Shown here piece by piece: positions 32,677 to 41,987 of a DNA stretch of 64,000 nt (the first letter of the stretch is position 1; each line of letters starts with the position of its first letter). Made by a program: the position numbers and the translations under genes. The DNA is from Clostridiales bacterium (lineage in GTDB: Bacteria > Bacillota > Clostridia > Peptostreptococcales > Anaerovoracaceae), in the NCBI GenBank assembly GCA_022766365.1, contig JALENW010000003.1:1-64000 (forward strand), in the 5' to 3' direction. Below the pieces are notes generated by a model. That model was not told where the DNA came from and searched no databases. It saw only the letters and a list, made by a program, of their open reading frames with translations.

Positions 32677-34890
32677 TTGAAGATCACCAAAGAGAATGTT
32701 GTAATTGCTTTAGCAGGCAATCCGAACAGTGGAAAGACGACCCTGTTCAATTCCTTGACCGGTTCCAACCAGTATGTTGGAAACTGGCCCGGCGTAACTG
32801 TGGAGAAGAAGGAAGGTTATTATAAGAAGGATAAGAATGTAGTTATCGCAGACCTTCCGGGAATTTATTCGCTGTCTCCGTACACTCTTGAAGAGGTAGT
32901 AGCTCGTAATTATCTGCTTGATGAGAAGCCTGACGCTATCTTAAATATCATTGACGGGACTAACCTTGAAAGGAACTTATACCTGACTACCCAGCTTTTG
33001 GAGCTGGGGATTCCGGTTGTAATAGCCGTAAATATGCTTGATATTCTAAAAAACAGAGGAGATGTTCTCGATACGGGAGAGATGTCTAAGGTTCTAGGTT
33101 GTCCGGTTGTAGAAATTTCTGCACTTAAGAACCTGGGAGTGGATGATGTAGCTCAGGAAGCCATAAGGGCTGCTAAGGAGAGGACTGTTCAGTATTCTGT
33201 GCACACCTTTTCCGGCAAGGTGGAGCATTACCTTGCACATATAGAAGAGGCTGTTGTTCACAATCTTCCCGAAGTGGAACAGAGATGGTATTCCATCAAA
33301 CTCTTTGAAAGAGACGAGAACGCCAGAAAGAGGTTAAATCTTCCGCCGGAAGCTCTTGCTCACATTGAGAAGGATATTGAAGACTGTGAAAAGGAAATGG
33401 ATGATGATTCTGAAAGTATAATCACCAATGAGAGATATCTATATATCGCATCTATTATTGGAAGATGCTATCAGAAAAAGTCGAAGTCAACAAGATCGAC
33501 ATCGGATCAAATAGATGCTATCGTTACAAACAGAATCTTAGCACTTCCGATATTTGTGGCGGTGATGTTCGTGGTATATTATATATCAGTTAAAACGATA
33601 GGAATCTGGGCGACTGACTGGACAAATGATGTTTTGTTCGGAGAAGCTCCATGGAGTTTCTTCGGCCTGTTTGATGTACCGAGTATACCGGGAATTTTTG
33701 AAAGCATCCTTGGAGCACTCAATGTGTCGGAGTGGATTCACGATCTCGTTATCGATGGTATCGTAGCAGGTGTCGGGGCAGTTCTGGGTTTTCTGCCACA
33801 GATGATAGTTCTGTTTCTTATGCTTGCATTCCTCGAAAGCTGTGGATACATGGCAAGAGTGGCATTTATCATGGATAGAGTTTTCAGAAAATTCGGACTT
33901 TCCGGAAGATCATTTATACCTATGCTCATAGCCTCAGGATGCGGAGTACCTGCTATAATGGCTTCAAGAACCATTGAGAATGAGAGAGACAGAAGGATGA
34001 CGATAATGACCACAACTTTCATTCCATGCAGTGCGAAACTTCCGATTATAGGTCTTATTGCAGGTGCCTTATTTAATGGAGCGGCATGGGTAAGCACGAG
34101 TGCATACTTTATCGGTATCGGAGCAGTAATTGTATCCGGTATAATCCTCAAGAAGACTAAGCTTTTTGAGGGAGACCCTTCACCTTTCGTGATGGAACTT
34201 CCTGCGTACCATATGCCTACGGCTTCAGCTATTTTAAGAAGTACTGGTGAGAGAGCATCTTCATTCGCAAAGAAAGCCGGAACTATAATCCTTCTTGCAA
34301 CAATCCTTGTTTGGTTCACTTCCAATTTTGGATGGGAGAACGGTTCATTCGGAGAAACAGATATGGATAATTCCATACTGGCATTTTTCGGCAACCTGTT
34401 TGCCCCAATCTTTAAACCTCTCGGATGGGGCAACTGGAGAGCAGCTGTTGCGGCAATTACCGGTTTGATAGCAAAGGAAAACGTTGTAGGAACTTTCGGA
34501 ATCCTGTATAAAGGTCTTGAAGAAGTTGCAGAAAACGGCGATGAGGTTTGGTCAGTGGTTGCTTCCCACTACACTGCTATGGGAGCTTATTCATTCCTGA
34601 TTTTCAACCTTATCTGTGCACCTTGCTTCGCAGCTATCGGTGCTATAAGACGTGAGATGAACAGTGCTAAATGGACTTGGGCGGCAATTATCTATCAGAC
34701 TGTATTCGCATATATTCTGTCTCTAATCTGTTATCAGATCTGGACATTTGTTGCAACGGGAGTATTCACCGTTGGAACCGCATTCGGATTCCTATTCCTT
34801 GGAATCATACTTTATCTTTTGTTCAGAAGTCACGATGACAAAACAGTCTTAAAACCAAGGCAGGTTGCTGTGGAGAAAAACCAGATGTAA
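32677..34890 (+). CDS. feoB: ferrous iron transporter FeoB
   Basis: 737-residue inner membrane Fe(II) transporter. The N-terminal G domain has G1 GNPNSGKT (14-21), G2 WPGVTVE, G3 DLPG, G4 NMLD and a G5-like SALKN; a helical insertion domain follows, then about eight membrane segments with the two Gate regions (SGCGVPAIMASRTI and CAPCFAAIGAIRREM). The start is TTG at 32677 with AGGAGG seven bases before it; no better ATG exists. Cotranscribed with both feoA genes. Confidence 0.95.
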   Translation: MKITKENVVIALAGNPNSGKTTLFNSLTGSNQYVGNWPGVTVEKKEGYYKKDKNVVIADLPGIYSLSPYTLEEVVARNYLLDEKPDAILNIIDGTNLERNLYLTTQLLELGIPVVIAVNMLDILKNRGDVLDTGEMSKVLGCPVVEISALKNLGVDDVAQEAIRAAKERTVQYSVHTFSGKVEHYLAHIEEAVVHNLPEVEQRWYSIKLFERDENARKRLNLPPEALAHIEKDIEDCEKEMDDDSESIITNERYLYIASIIGRCYQKKSKSTRSTSDQIDAIVTNRILALPIFVAVMFVVYYISVKTIGIWATDWTNDVLFGEAPWSFFGLFDVPSIPGIFESILGALNVSEWIHDLVIDGIVAGVGAVLGFLPQMIVLFLMLAFLESCGYMARVAFIMDRVFRKFGLSGRSFIPMLIASGCGVPAIMASRTIENERDRRMTIMTTTFIPCSAKLPIIGLIAGALFNGAAWVSTSAYFIGIGAVIVSGIILKKTKLFEGDPSPFVMELPAYHMPTASAILRSTGERASSFAKKAGTIILLATILVWFTSNFGWENGSFGETDMDNSILAFFGNLFAPIFKPLGWGNWRAAVAAITGLIAKENVVGTFGILYKGLEEVAENGDEVWSVVASHYTAMGAYSFLIFNLICAPCFAAIGAIRREMNSAKWTWAAIIYQTVFAYILSLICYQIWTFVATGVFTVGTAFGFLFLGIILYLLFRSHDDKTVLKPRQVAVEKNQM

Positions 34891-34935
34891 TCAAAGGCAT
34901 ATCGCTTCGCAGCCTTTAGAAAGGAGATGGATACT

Positions 34936-35136
34936 ATGGGAGAATTCTTGAGTGCAAATTATGGCAATATAATTGTCGGAGGAATAATCCTTGCTGCAGT
35001 TATAGGGATTATTGCAAAACTTGTCAGAGATAAGAAAGCCGGCAGATCAAGCTGCGGATGCTCAGGATGCAGCTCCTGTGGGAGCTCGGCTATCTGCCAC
35101 ATAGATCCCGAAGGACTTAAAGAAAAAATTAAATAG
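34936..35136 (+). CDS. FeoB-associated Cys-rich membrane protein
   Basis: 66 residues with one membrane helix (NIIVGGIILAAVIGIIAKLV) and a cytoplasmic tail with cysteines (CGCSGCSSCGSSAIC). Such proteins commonly follow feoB in Firmicutes and may handle iron at the transporter. The ATG at 34936 fits AAGGAG (34921-34926) better than the ATG at 34927, which abuts it. Confidence 0.8.
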   Translation: MGEFLSANYGNIIVGGIILAAVIGIIAKLVRDKKAGRSSCGCSGCSSCGSSAICHIDPEGLKEKIK

Positions 35137-35172
35137 TGTTTAAAGCAATGCCTATTCGGTCGTAATAATTAT

Positions 35173-35210
35173 GAAGGGAAAGTCTGTAGAGATATGGACT
35201 TTCTCTTTTA
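35173..35210 (+). terminator. terminator of the feo operon
   Basis: GAAAGTC (35178-35184) pairs with GACTTTC (35197-35203), followed by TCTTTT. Confidence 0.7.
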
Positions 35211-35269
35211 CTTTATTTTCATCAAATATTATGGTAAAATGGAAATAATTAAAACTAGGAGGTAAAAGG

Positions 35270-35632
35270 ATGTCGATTCAGGAATCAGGCGAAATGTATC
35301 TGGAGACAATTTTAGTGCTAGGCCAGGAAGATGATAAAGTTAGGTCCATTGATATTGCAAATTATCGAGATGTGTCCAGGGCAAGTGTAAGCAGAGCAGT
35401 AGGTCTTTTAAAAGAAGATAACTATATCGATGTGGATGAGGCAGGGTACATCACTTTAACCGAGAAGGGTGAAGAACTGGCAACCACAATATATAAAAGG
35501 CACCAGGTTCTGTCAAAGATATTTACGGAAATAGGTGTTGACAAGGAGGTTGCGGTAGAAGATGCTTGCCGTATTGAGCACTATATAAGCAATGAGACTT
35601 TTGAAGCTCTGAGGAAGCACTTTAATAAATGA
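35270..35632 (+). CDS. DtxR-family iron-dependent repressor (short form)
   Basis: 120-residue metal-dependent regulator: HTH (SIDIANYRDVSRASVSRAVGLL), wing and short dimerisation helices, without the SH3-like domain of full-length DtxR. Metal ligands read Met9, Glu12, His78, Cys100, Glu103 and His104. A Met and a Cys at these places match the iron-type DtxR site, whereas manganese-type MntR has Asp and Glu. It therefore probably senses Fe(II) and represses the feo operon at 32001-32021. AGGAGG precedes the ATG. Confidence 0.85.
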   Translation: MSIQESGEMYLETILVLGQEDDKVRSIDIANYRDVSRASVSRAVGLLKEDNYIDVDEAGYITLTEKGEELATTIYKRHQVLSKIFTEIGVDKEVAVEDACRIEHYISNETFEALRKHFNK

Positions 35633-35895
35633 TTTATTTCATGGATTTTTGCGATCCTTTTAGATCTCTTGATTATTTGTTGTAATTTACATGGGAAATA
35701 TAATATAATGTAGGCGGGTAATTCCGGAAGACTTCTGCATAGAATTTTAGCATATGGAATGGAAATTTTAGTGAATCTGACACTGTCAATTCAAGCAAGT
35801 AAAGTTTGTGTATGGAGTGTATGCATAAGGAGTGTCCCGCCTGGTTATGGTGTTCGGTTAACGTGAATAGATTTAGAATAAGGAGCAATTTTTAG

Positions 35896-37641
35896 ATGGA
35901 CATATTCTCGTTTTTTACCTTAGGGGGAGGTCTTGCGCTCTTTCTCTATGGGATGAACGTAATGTCGCAGGGCCTTAGCAGGCTTGCAGGAGGAAAACTG
36001 GAAGGTATACTCAAGAAGATGACTGCCACCAGGTTTCACAGCATGTTTCTGGGGTTGGCAATAACAGCGGCAATCCAGAGTTCCTCAGCAGTTACGGTAA
36101 TGCTTGTGGGTCTTGTGAACTCAGGAATAATGGAACTAGGTCAGACAGTCGGTGTGATAATGGGGTCAAATATAGGTACTACTGTTACAGCATGGCTTTT
36201 GAGTTCAATAGGAATAGAAGGGGATAACTTCTTTGTCAAACTTTTGAACCCGTCTACATTCTCACCAATTTTAGCTTTGGTGGGTGTGGTTATGACCATG
36301 AGTGCCAAGAAGAGTAAACACAAGGATATAGGCAGTATCATGGTAGGCTTTGCTATTCTCATGTTTGGAATGGGATTCATGAGTTCCGCCGTTAAGCCTT
36401 TGACAGAGATGCCTGAATTCTCAAGAATTTTGATAGCGTTTAACAATCCGTTTCTGGGGATACTTACAGGTTTTGTACTCACTGCTATTATACAGAGCTC
36501 TTCGGCTTCCGTTGGGGTTCTCCAGGCTCTGTCCCTGACTTCAAGCTTGACATACGGTATGGCAATACCTATTATAATGGGACAGAATATAGGCACCTGT
36601 ATAACGGCAATAATATCAAGCATCGGAGTAGCCAAAAATGCGAAGAGGGTAGCTGTTATACACGTTTTGTTCAATTTGTTCGGTACGACAGTATGTCTGA
36701 TATTGTTCTATCTCGGACATGCATTGTTTCAATTCCCATGGATAGATTCCGCCATCAGTCCTGTGGGTATCGCCTTGTGCCATACGATATTTAACGTTTT
36801 AACTACCATGTTTCTGTTACCGTTTTCTGATAAGCTCGTGCTCATCGCGAGGAAAGTTATCAGGACAGATGGTCAGGAGGCCAGCTTCTTAGATGAGCGT
36901 CTATTCAGAACACCATCCGTTGCTATTCAAGAGTGTAGAAACAAGGCAGATGAGATGGCACATCTTGCATGCCGGAACGTAGTGCGTTCAATGGGTCTTC
37001 TTTTTAACTATGACGAAGATATTGCCGAAGAGGTTGAAAAAGTTGAATCTGCTATAGACAGATTTGAAGATAAGATAGGATCTTACCTTGTTAAGCTTTC
37101 CGGCTTTGAATTGTCGGATACCGACAGCAGAATGGTATCAACGCTTTTGCATACCATTGGAGATTTTGAACGTATAGGAGACCATGGAGTAACTATTTTG
37201 GCGGCAGCTAAAGAAATCGATGAGAAGAAATTCCTTTTTTCAGAAAGTGGAATGCTGGAAGTCGGATATATCAAGAGAGCACTTAATGATATTTTGGCAA
37301 TAACTGAAGAGGCGTTTATTAACAGTGATATGGACAAGGCCAGAGAAGTTGAACCCCTTGAAGAGGTTATCGATGATCTGACTGATCAAATAAAGGCCAG
37401 ACACATTAAGAGACTGCAAACGGGAGAATGCACGATTGAGCATGGATTTGTGCTAAATGACCTTTTGATAAGTTTTGAGAGAATATCCGATCACTGTTCA
37501 AATGTGGCAGCTGCTCTAATCGAACTTGAGAATTACAGCTTTGAGAGACATAAATATCTGAGAAGATTAAAGTCAAGGAATAATGATACCTTCACGAATC
37601 TCTACAAGGAGTTTTCGGAGAAGTACGGCTTGCCTGTCTAA
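35896..37641 (+). CDS. Na+/phosphate cotransporter with PhoU-like domain
   Basis: 581 residues. The membrane part contains two inverted repeats with the family motif QSSSA (AIQSSSAVTVMLVGLV and AIIQSSSASVGVLQAL). The C-terminal half, from about residue 340, is a PhoU-like helical domain. NptA/YjbB-type carriers take up or release phosphate with sodium. AAGGAG lies upstream. Single gene. Confidence 0.9.
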   Translation: MDIFSFFTLGGGLALFLYGMNVMSQGLSRLAGGKLEGILKKMTATRFHSMFLGLAITAAIQSSSAVTVMLVGLVNSGIMELGQTVGVIMGSNIGTTVTAWLLSSIGIEGDNFFVKLLNPSTFSPILALVGVVMTMSAKKSKHKDIGSIMVGFAILMFGMGFMSSAVKPLTEMPEFSRILIAFNNPFLGILTGFVLTAIIQSSSASVGVLQALSLTSSLTYGMAIPIIMGQNIGTCITAIISSIGVAKNAKRVAVIHVLFNLFGTTVCLILFYLGHALFQFPWIDSAISPVGIALCHTIFNVLTTMFLLPFSDKLVLIARKVIRTDGQEASFLDERLFRTPSVAIQECRNKADEMAHLACRNVVRSMGLLFNYDEDIAEEVEKVESAIDRFEDKIGSYLVKLSGFELSDTDSRMVSTLLHTIGDFERIGDHGVTILAAAKEIDEKKFLFSESGMLEVGYIKRALNDILAITEEAFINSDMDKAREVEPLEEVIDDLTDQIKARHIKRLQTGECTIEHGFVLNDLLISFERISDHCSNVAAALIELENYSFERHKYLRRLKSRNNDTFTNLYKEFSEKYGLPV

Positions 37642-37856
37642 GCGTTAAAAGTATTATATCGATATGTTATAACGATAGGGTTAAGCACAAGGTAAATGAG
37701 ATATAATCGGTATCTGCAAAAAGTGCACACGATGACAGCATGATTTGTATAGGGATAAATATACATTCATGGAAGCGATGAAGTGCGATATGCGGAAAAT
37801 CCATGAGGGCATATGTGCCGAAGATAACGTGGAGCATGATTTGAAAGGAGAAATAT

Positions 37857-38879
37857 ATGGGATTTTCAAACGAGGTTGGTATCGATCTTGGTACAGCCAA
37901 CGTTCTTGTCTATATTAAAAATAAGGGGATCGTATTGAACGAACCGGCTGTAGTGGCCGTTAATAAAGATACGGATGAAATTCTTGCTGTGGGGGAGGAA
38001 GCCAGACAGATGCTCGGCAGAACTCCGGGTAATATTGTAGCGCTCAAGCCTTTGAGTGACGGTGTTATCTCAGACTACGATATCACAGAAAGAATGCTCA
38101 AGTACTTCATTGCTAAGACCTGTGGAAGGAGCAGATTTTTCAAACCGAAAATTATGGTCTGCGTTCCAAGCGGGGTAACTGAGGTGGAGAAGAGAGCCGT
38201 AAGAGAAGCTGCTTCACAGGCGGGAGGCAAGGATGTATACCTCATGGAAGAACCTGTTGCGGCAGCCATAGGGGCAGGTCTTGATATTTCTAAGCCGGAC
38301 GGTGTGATGGTCATCGATATAGGAGGTGGAACTACAGACATTGCTGTGATTTCCCTCGGAGGAATTGTTGCCAGTACATCTGTGAAGATGGCAGGAGATA
38401 AATTTGACGAAGCAATAATCAAGTATATGAGGAAAGTTCATAAGCTGTATATAGGTGAAAGAACAGGAGAAGATTTGAAGAAAACCATAGGTACTGCCTA
38501 TCCCAGAGAGGAGAGCATATCCATGGAATGCAGAGGCAGAGATCTTATCACAGGTCTGCCGAAGACTGTAACCGTAACTTCAGAGGAGATGCTAAAGGCT
38601 CTTGAAGAACCTCTGCACACCATATGCGAAGCTGTCCACGGTGTCCTTGAAAAAACACCTCCGGAACTGGCCGCTGATATTAGTAATTCGGGGATTATTC
38701 TTACCGGTGGCGGTGCCTACCTTTATGGTATAGATAAGAGGATTGAGGCGAGAACCGGAATTGAAGTTCACATTGCCGAGGATCCGACTTCTTGTGTTGC
38801 TATAGGAACCGGCAAAGCTCTAAATGAACTGGAAAGACTGGAAAATAATAAGCTGAATAAGAGGGAGCCATATCTGTAA
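37857..38879 (+). CDS. MreB/Mbl-family rod-shape actin homologue
   Basis: 340-residue actin-fold protein that organises cell wall synthesis. Motifs: phosphate 1 GIDLGTANVLVYIK, phosphate 2 VIDIGGGTTDIAVISLGG and the adenosine motif ILTGGGAYLYGID. It stands apart from mreC and mreD, which is typical of Mbl or MreBH-like paralogues. GAAAGGAG precedes the ATG. Confidence 0.92.
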   Translation: MGFSNEVGIDLGTANVLVYIKNKGIVLNEPAVVAVNKDTDEILAVGEEARQMLGRTPGNIVALKPLSDGVISDYDITERMLKYFIAKTCGRSRFFKPKIMVCVPSGVTEVEKRAVREAASQAGGKDVYLMEEPVAAAIGAGLDISKPDGVMVIDIGGGTTDIAVISLGGIVASTSVKMAGDKFDEAIIKYMRKVHKLYIGERTGEDLKKTIGTAYPREESISMECRGRDLITGLPKTVTVTSEEMLKALEEPLHTICEAVHGVLEKTPPELAADISNSGIILTGGGAYLYGIDKRIEARTGIEVHIAEDPTSCVAIGTGKALNELERLENNKLNKREPYL

Positions 38880-38896
38880 AGGGTGGCTCCTTTTCT
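38864..38896 (+). terminator. terminator overlapping the mreB-like stop
   Basis: GGAGCCA (38864-38870) pairs with TGGCTCC (38884-38890), followed by TTTTCT. The left arm lies within the last codons. Confidence 0.8.
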
Positions 38897-38984
38897 AAAT
38901 TTGATATCTTTAATAAATAGGAGTTTTAGTGAAAAAGCTGAAATCATGCTATCAGAATTCAGCATTAAGTTTTTGTGAGGTATT

Positions 38985-40151
38985 ATGGACATGGAACTGA
39001 TTGCAACTGCCACCTTCGGACTGGAAGCTGTTGTGCGCAGGGAGATTGAAAATCTCGGGTATGATATAGTAAAGACAGAAGACGGAAAAGTAACATATAA
39101 AGGAGATTTTAAGGCAATAGTTAAATCCAATCTATGGCTTCGTGCTGCCGATAGGGTACTTCTAAAGATGGGAGAGACCAAAGGTTCCACGTTCGAGGAG
39201 TTGTTCCAATATACAAAGACACTGCCTTGGGAAGATATAATCCCGGCAGACGGCTGTTTTGTTGTATCCGGAACGACAGTTAAGTCAAAGCTATCAAGCC
39301 TGCCTGCAGTTCAAAGAACAATTAAGAAGGCTATAGTCGAGAGACTCTGCGATGTTTATGGAGAGGATTTACCGGAGACCGGGGCTGAGTATCCGGTGAG
39401 GTTCACTTTGCTTAAAGATATTTTGACAATATCAATAGATACAAGTGGCAGGGGCTTGCACAAAAGAGGCTACAGAGTGAAGACTGTGGAGGCTCCTATC
39501 AAAGAAACCTTGGCAGCTGCTCTTGTGGAGCTGAGCTTTTGGAGGGGAAACAGAATACTTGTAGATCCATGTTGCGGATCGGGCACTATACCGATTGAGG
39601 CGGCAATGATAGGAAGGAATATAGCACCGGGTCTGACAAGAGACTTTGTATGCTCAAGGTGGGAATGTATAAATGAAGATATATGGAAATCGGAGAAGAA
39701 GAATGCCTACGAGGCAATAAATACGGAAGGACAGTTGGATATCAGAGGATTTGATATTGATCCGAGGGCAATTGAATCTGCAATTGAAAATGGGGAAGCT
39801 GCAGGCGTTGACGGAGATATACAGTTTGAACGAAAAAACATAAGTTCTTTGAGAATTCCGGACGATGGGGCAGTCATTGTGACAAATCCTCCCTATGGGG
39901 AGAGAATTGGCAGTAAAGACGAAGTGAGGATTGTTGAAAGATCACTAAAGAGAATTTTCAATGAAAAAAGGACTACATCACTTTTTGTTATTACTTCCGA
40001 TAAAGACTTTGAAAAAAAGATGAGAAGGAAGGCTGATCGAAGAAGAAAACTCTTCAATGGAAGGATAGAAACAACGTACTACCAATTTCACGGAGAAAAG
40101 AGTTATGCTCAGGTACATGCTCCGTTAAAATCAGATAAAACCGACAGATAG
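38985..40151 (+). CDS. THUMP-domain class I SAM-dependent rRNA methyltransferase
   Basis: 388 residues. An N-terminal THUMP RNA-binding region (about 1-160) precedes a methyltransferase domain with the SAM motif VDPCCGSGTIPIEAAMIGRN and the N6/N2 methylation motif NPPYGERIG. It resembles the N-terminal half of RlmL, which makes m2G2445 in 23S rRNA, and the Firmicute YpsC group. The exact target base is not evident. Confidence 0.88.
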   Translation: MDMELIATATFGLEAVVRREIENLGYDIVKTEDGKVTYKGDFKAIVKSNLWLRAADRVLLKMGETKGSTFEELFQYTKTLPWEDIIPADGCFVVSGTTVKSKLSSLPAVQRTIKKAIVERLCDVYGEDLPETGAEYPVRFTLLKDILTISIDTSGRGLHKRGYRVKTVEAPIKETLAAALVELSFWRGNRILVDPCCGSGTIPIEAAMIGRNIAPGLTRDFVCSRWECINEDIWKSEKKNAYEAINTEGQLDIRGFDIDPRAIESAIENGEAAGVDGDIQFERKNISSLRIPDDGAVIVTNPPYGERIGSKDEVRIVERSLKRIFNEKRTTSLFVITSDKDFEKKMRRKADRRRKLFNGRIETTYYQFHGEKSYAQVHAPLKSDKTDR

Positions 40152-40199
40152 AAAGTTGCAAACGGGGTTGGAGTAAAATCCGGAAACGGAGCGAAACAT

Positions 40200-41771
40200 A
40201 TGAATATAATTGTGGACAAAAATTCTAAAGAGCCTATGTATTGGCAGATTTTTAATCAGCTTAAAAATAAGATAATTGAGGGATCTATACAGGACGGGGC
40301 AGCTCTGCCCTCTGAGAGGTTGATGGCAGAAAAATTAGGAGTTCATAGAAATACTGTAATAAGAGCTTATGGGGAACTAAAGGCCGAGCAGCTGGTAACA
40401 TCAAAACAGGGTATCGGTTATCGGGTTTCATATGGCATTGATGGAGGCCAAGGTGAAAAAACTTCCGATTATAGAGGCGGTATTTCTGATTGTGAGGGCA
40501 GAGATTGGGAATCTTACTCTCAAAAAGTGAGACATAGAAAAGAAAGGCGAAAAGTCAGGCGGAATAAAGGCAAGGAAGTAAACTGGGATCAGATGATCAA
40601 GGACGAATACAGGGATATGGCTGAGAAGTTTGACAGTGCCTTTCAAAAACAGGGGAGAGACACGAAGATTTCAATGGCTGTAGGCATTCCTCCCATTATA
40701 TATGACGAAGAGGAAATTGCCGGAGACATAGCCTATATTTTAAAAGAGAACGGCAGGAAGGAATCCTATATTACTCCTTATCAGGGAGATGAAGAGTGTC
40801 GAAGACAGATTATAAATTATCTGAGAGGCAAGGGGATAAGAGCAAAGATGAGTCAGATACAGGTGATGAGCGAGACAAATCAGGCTTTTGACTTTATCAT
40901 GACAGCAACTTTAAAGCCGGGAGACAAAATAATAATAGAAGAGCCGGTATCACCTGACGTTTACCGATTGATCAGTTTAAATGACTGTGAAGCTATTACC
41001 GTTCCTGTGGACGAAGAAGGAATAAAATGTGATAATCTGGGACCCTTGATTGAAAAGCATAATCCCAAATATATCTACATAAATTCCAGCTATCATGATC
41101 CCACAGGTGTGTGTCTGTCCATAGAGAGAAAACGAAAGCTTCTGGATATATCTTACAAATACAGATTGCCTATAATAGAAGACGACAGCGGATCTGAACT
41201 CAATTTTTTCGGAGACCCTGAGCCGACTCTGAAATCTATGGATAGGGGGAATAACGTGGTATACATATATTCCTTCGCATTAAGCTTCATTCCGGGACTT
41301 TCCATAGCTTTTATTGTAGCTCCGGAGGAACTTGCAAAGAGTCTCAGGTATCTTGTTTCTGTGAGACTCATGTCTTTGGAATGGGTAGCACAAAAGCTGA
41401 TAGCAAGGTGCCTTTCTGACGGCAGTTATATAAGAAAGACAGGAGAAATACGAAGGAGAAACAGAGAGAACTTTAGAGCAGCTTGCCCTTATCTGGATCG
41501 TTTGGCAAAGTATGGCCTTGATTATATAAAGCCAAGGGGAGGAGTTTACATCTGGTGCACACTTCCACCGGGCATGGATAGCAGGGAGATTGTTGCCGAA
41601 GCCGAGAGAAGAGGGGTATCATTCATTGCAGGAACCGTCTTTTATCCTGACAAAAAGGGTGGAAAAGATAAGATAAGGATAAATTTTTCTAATGAAAAAA
41701 AGCAGATGATTGTAGAAGGCATGAAAATATTCTCAAGTTTGATAAAAGAAATAGCAGAATTATCCAGATAA
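40200..41771 (+). CDS. MocR-type GntR/aminotransferase regulator lacking the PLP lysine
   Basis: 523 residues: a GntR winged HTH (LPSERLMAEKLGVHRNTVIRAYGEL), a linker rich in charged residues (about 85-145) and a fold-type I aminotransferase domain. The usual S-F-S-K-T segment that holds PLP reads SFALSF, with Leu361 in place of the lysine; EDDYDSE becomes EDDSGSE, losing the Tyr. The C-terminal carboxylate-binding Arg (KIRINFS) remains. It cannot form the usual internal aldimine, so it may sense a ligand directly. Located before arcB and the direct repeats at 41849-41882, so arginine catabolism is a likely target. Confidence 0.88.
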   Translation: MNIIVDKNSKEPMYWQIFNQLKNKIIEGSIQDGAALPSERLMAEKLGVHRNTVIRAYGELKAEQLVTSKQGIGYRVSYGIDGGQGEKTSDYRGGISDCEGRDWESYSQKVRHRKERRKVRRNKGKEVNWDQMIKDEYRDMAEKFDSAFQKQGRDTKISMAVGIPPIIYDEEEIAGDIAYILKENGRKESYITPYQGDEECRRQIINYLRGKGIRAKMSQIQVMSETNQAFDFIMTATLKPGDKIIIEEPVSPDVYRLISLNDCEAITVPVDEEGIKCDNLGPLIEKHNPKYIYINSSYHDPTGVCLSIERKRKLLDISYKYRLPIIEDDSGSELNFFGDPEPTLKSMDRGNNVVYIYSFALSFIPGLSIAFIVAPEELAKSLRYLVSVRLMSLEWVAQKLIARCLSDGSYIRKTGEIRRRNRENFRAACPYLDRLAKYGLDYIKPRGGVYIWCTLPPGMDSREIVAEAERRGVSFIAGTVFYPDKKGGKDKIRINFSNEKKQMIVEGMKIFSSLIKEIAELSR

Positions 41772-41848
41772 CTATGCATAAAATTTAATGCTTTTGTTAG
41801 ATGTGTGTAATGGCAACCGAATACACTGTATATTTAGCCGCGAGCAGG

Positions 41849-41882
41849 TACTGGTACTCTTTTTATATGGAATACTGGTACT
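41849..41882 (+). promoter_or_regulatory. direct repeats TACTGGTACT before arcB
   Basis: Identical ten-base units at 41849-41858 and 41873-41882 are 24 bases apart, followed in both cases by a T-rich run. MocR-type regulators such as GabR bind direct repeats. Possible -10 boxes TATACT lie at 41895-41900 and 41905-41910 without a good -35, which suggests an activator-dependent promoter. Confidence 0.6.
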
Positions 41883-41987
41883 TTTTATTTTGCCTATACT
41901 GCTTTATACTTAAAGTAGAGAAAATCTTTATAAACAAAAATAAAAGCTAAAGCAAAAACTATTTTGTTAAAGAAAAGGAGAAAACTA

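Noticed and set aside
33738..34433. Minus-strand open frame of 231 codons opposite feoB
   Set aside because: Antisense shadow of the feoB membrane domain without translation signals.
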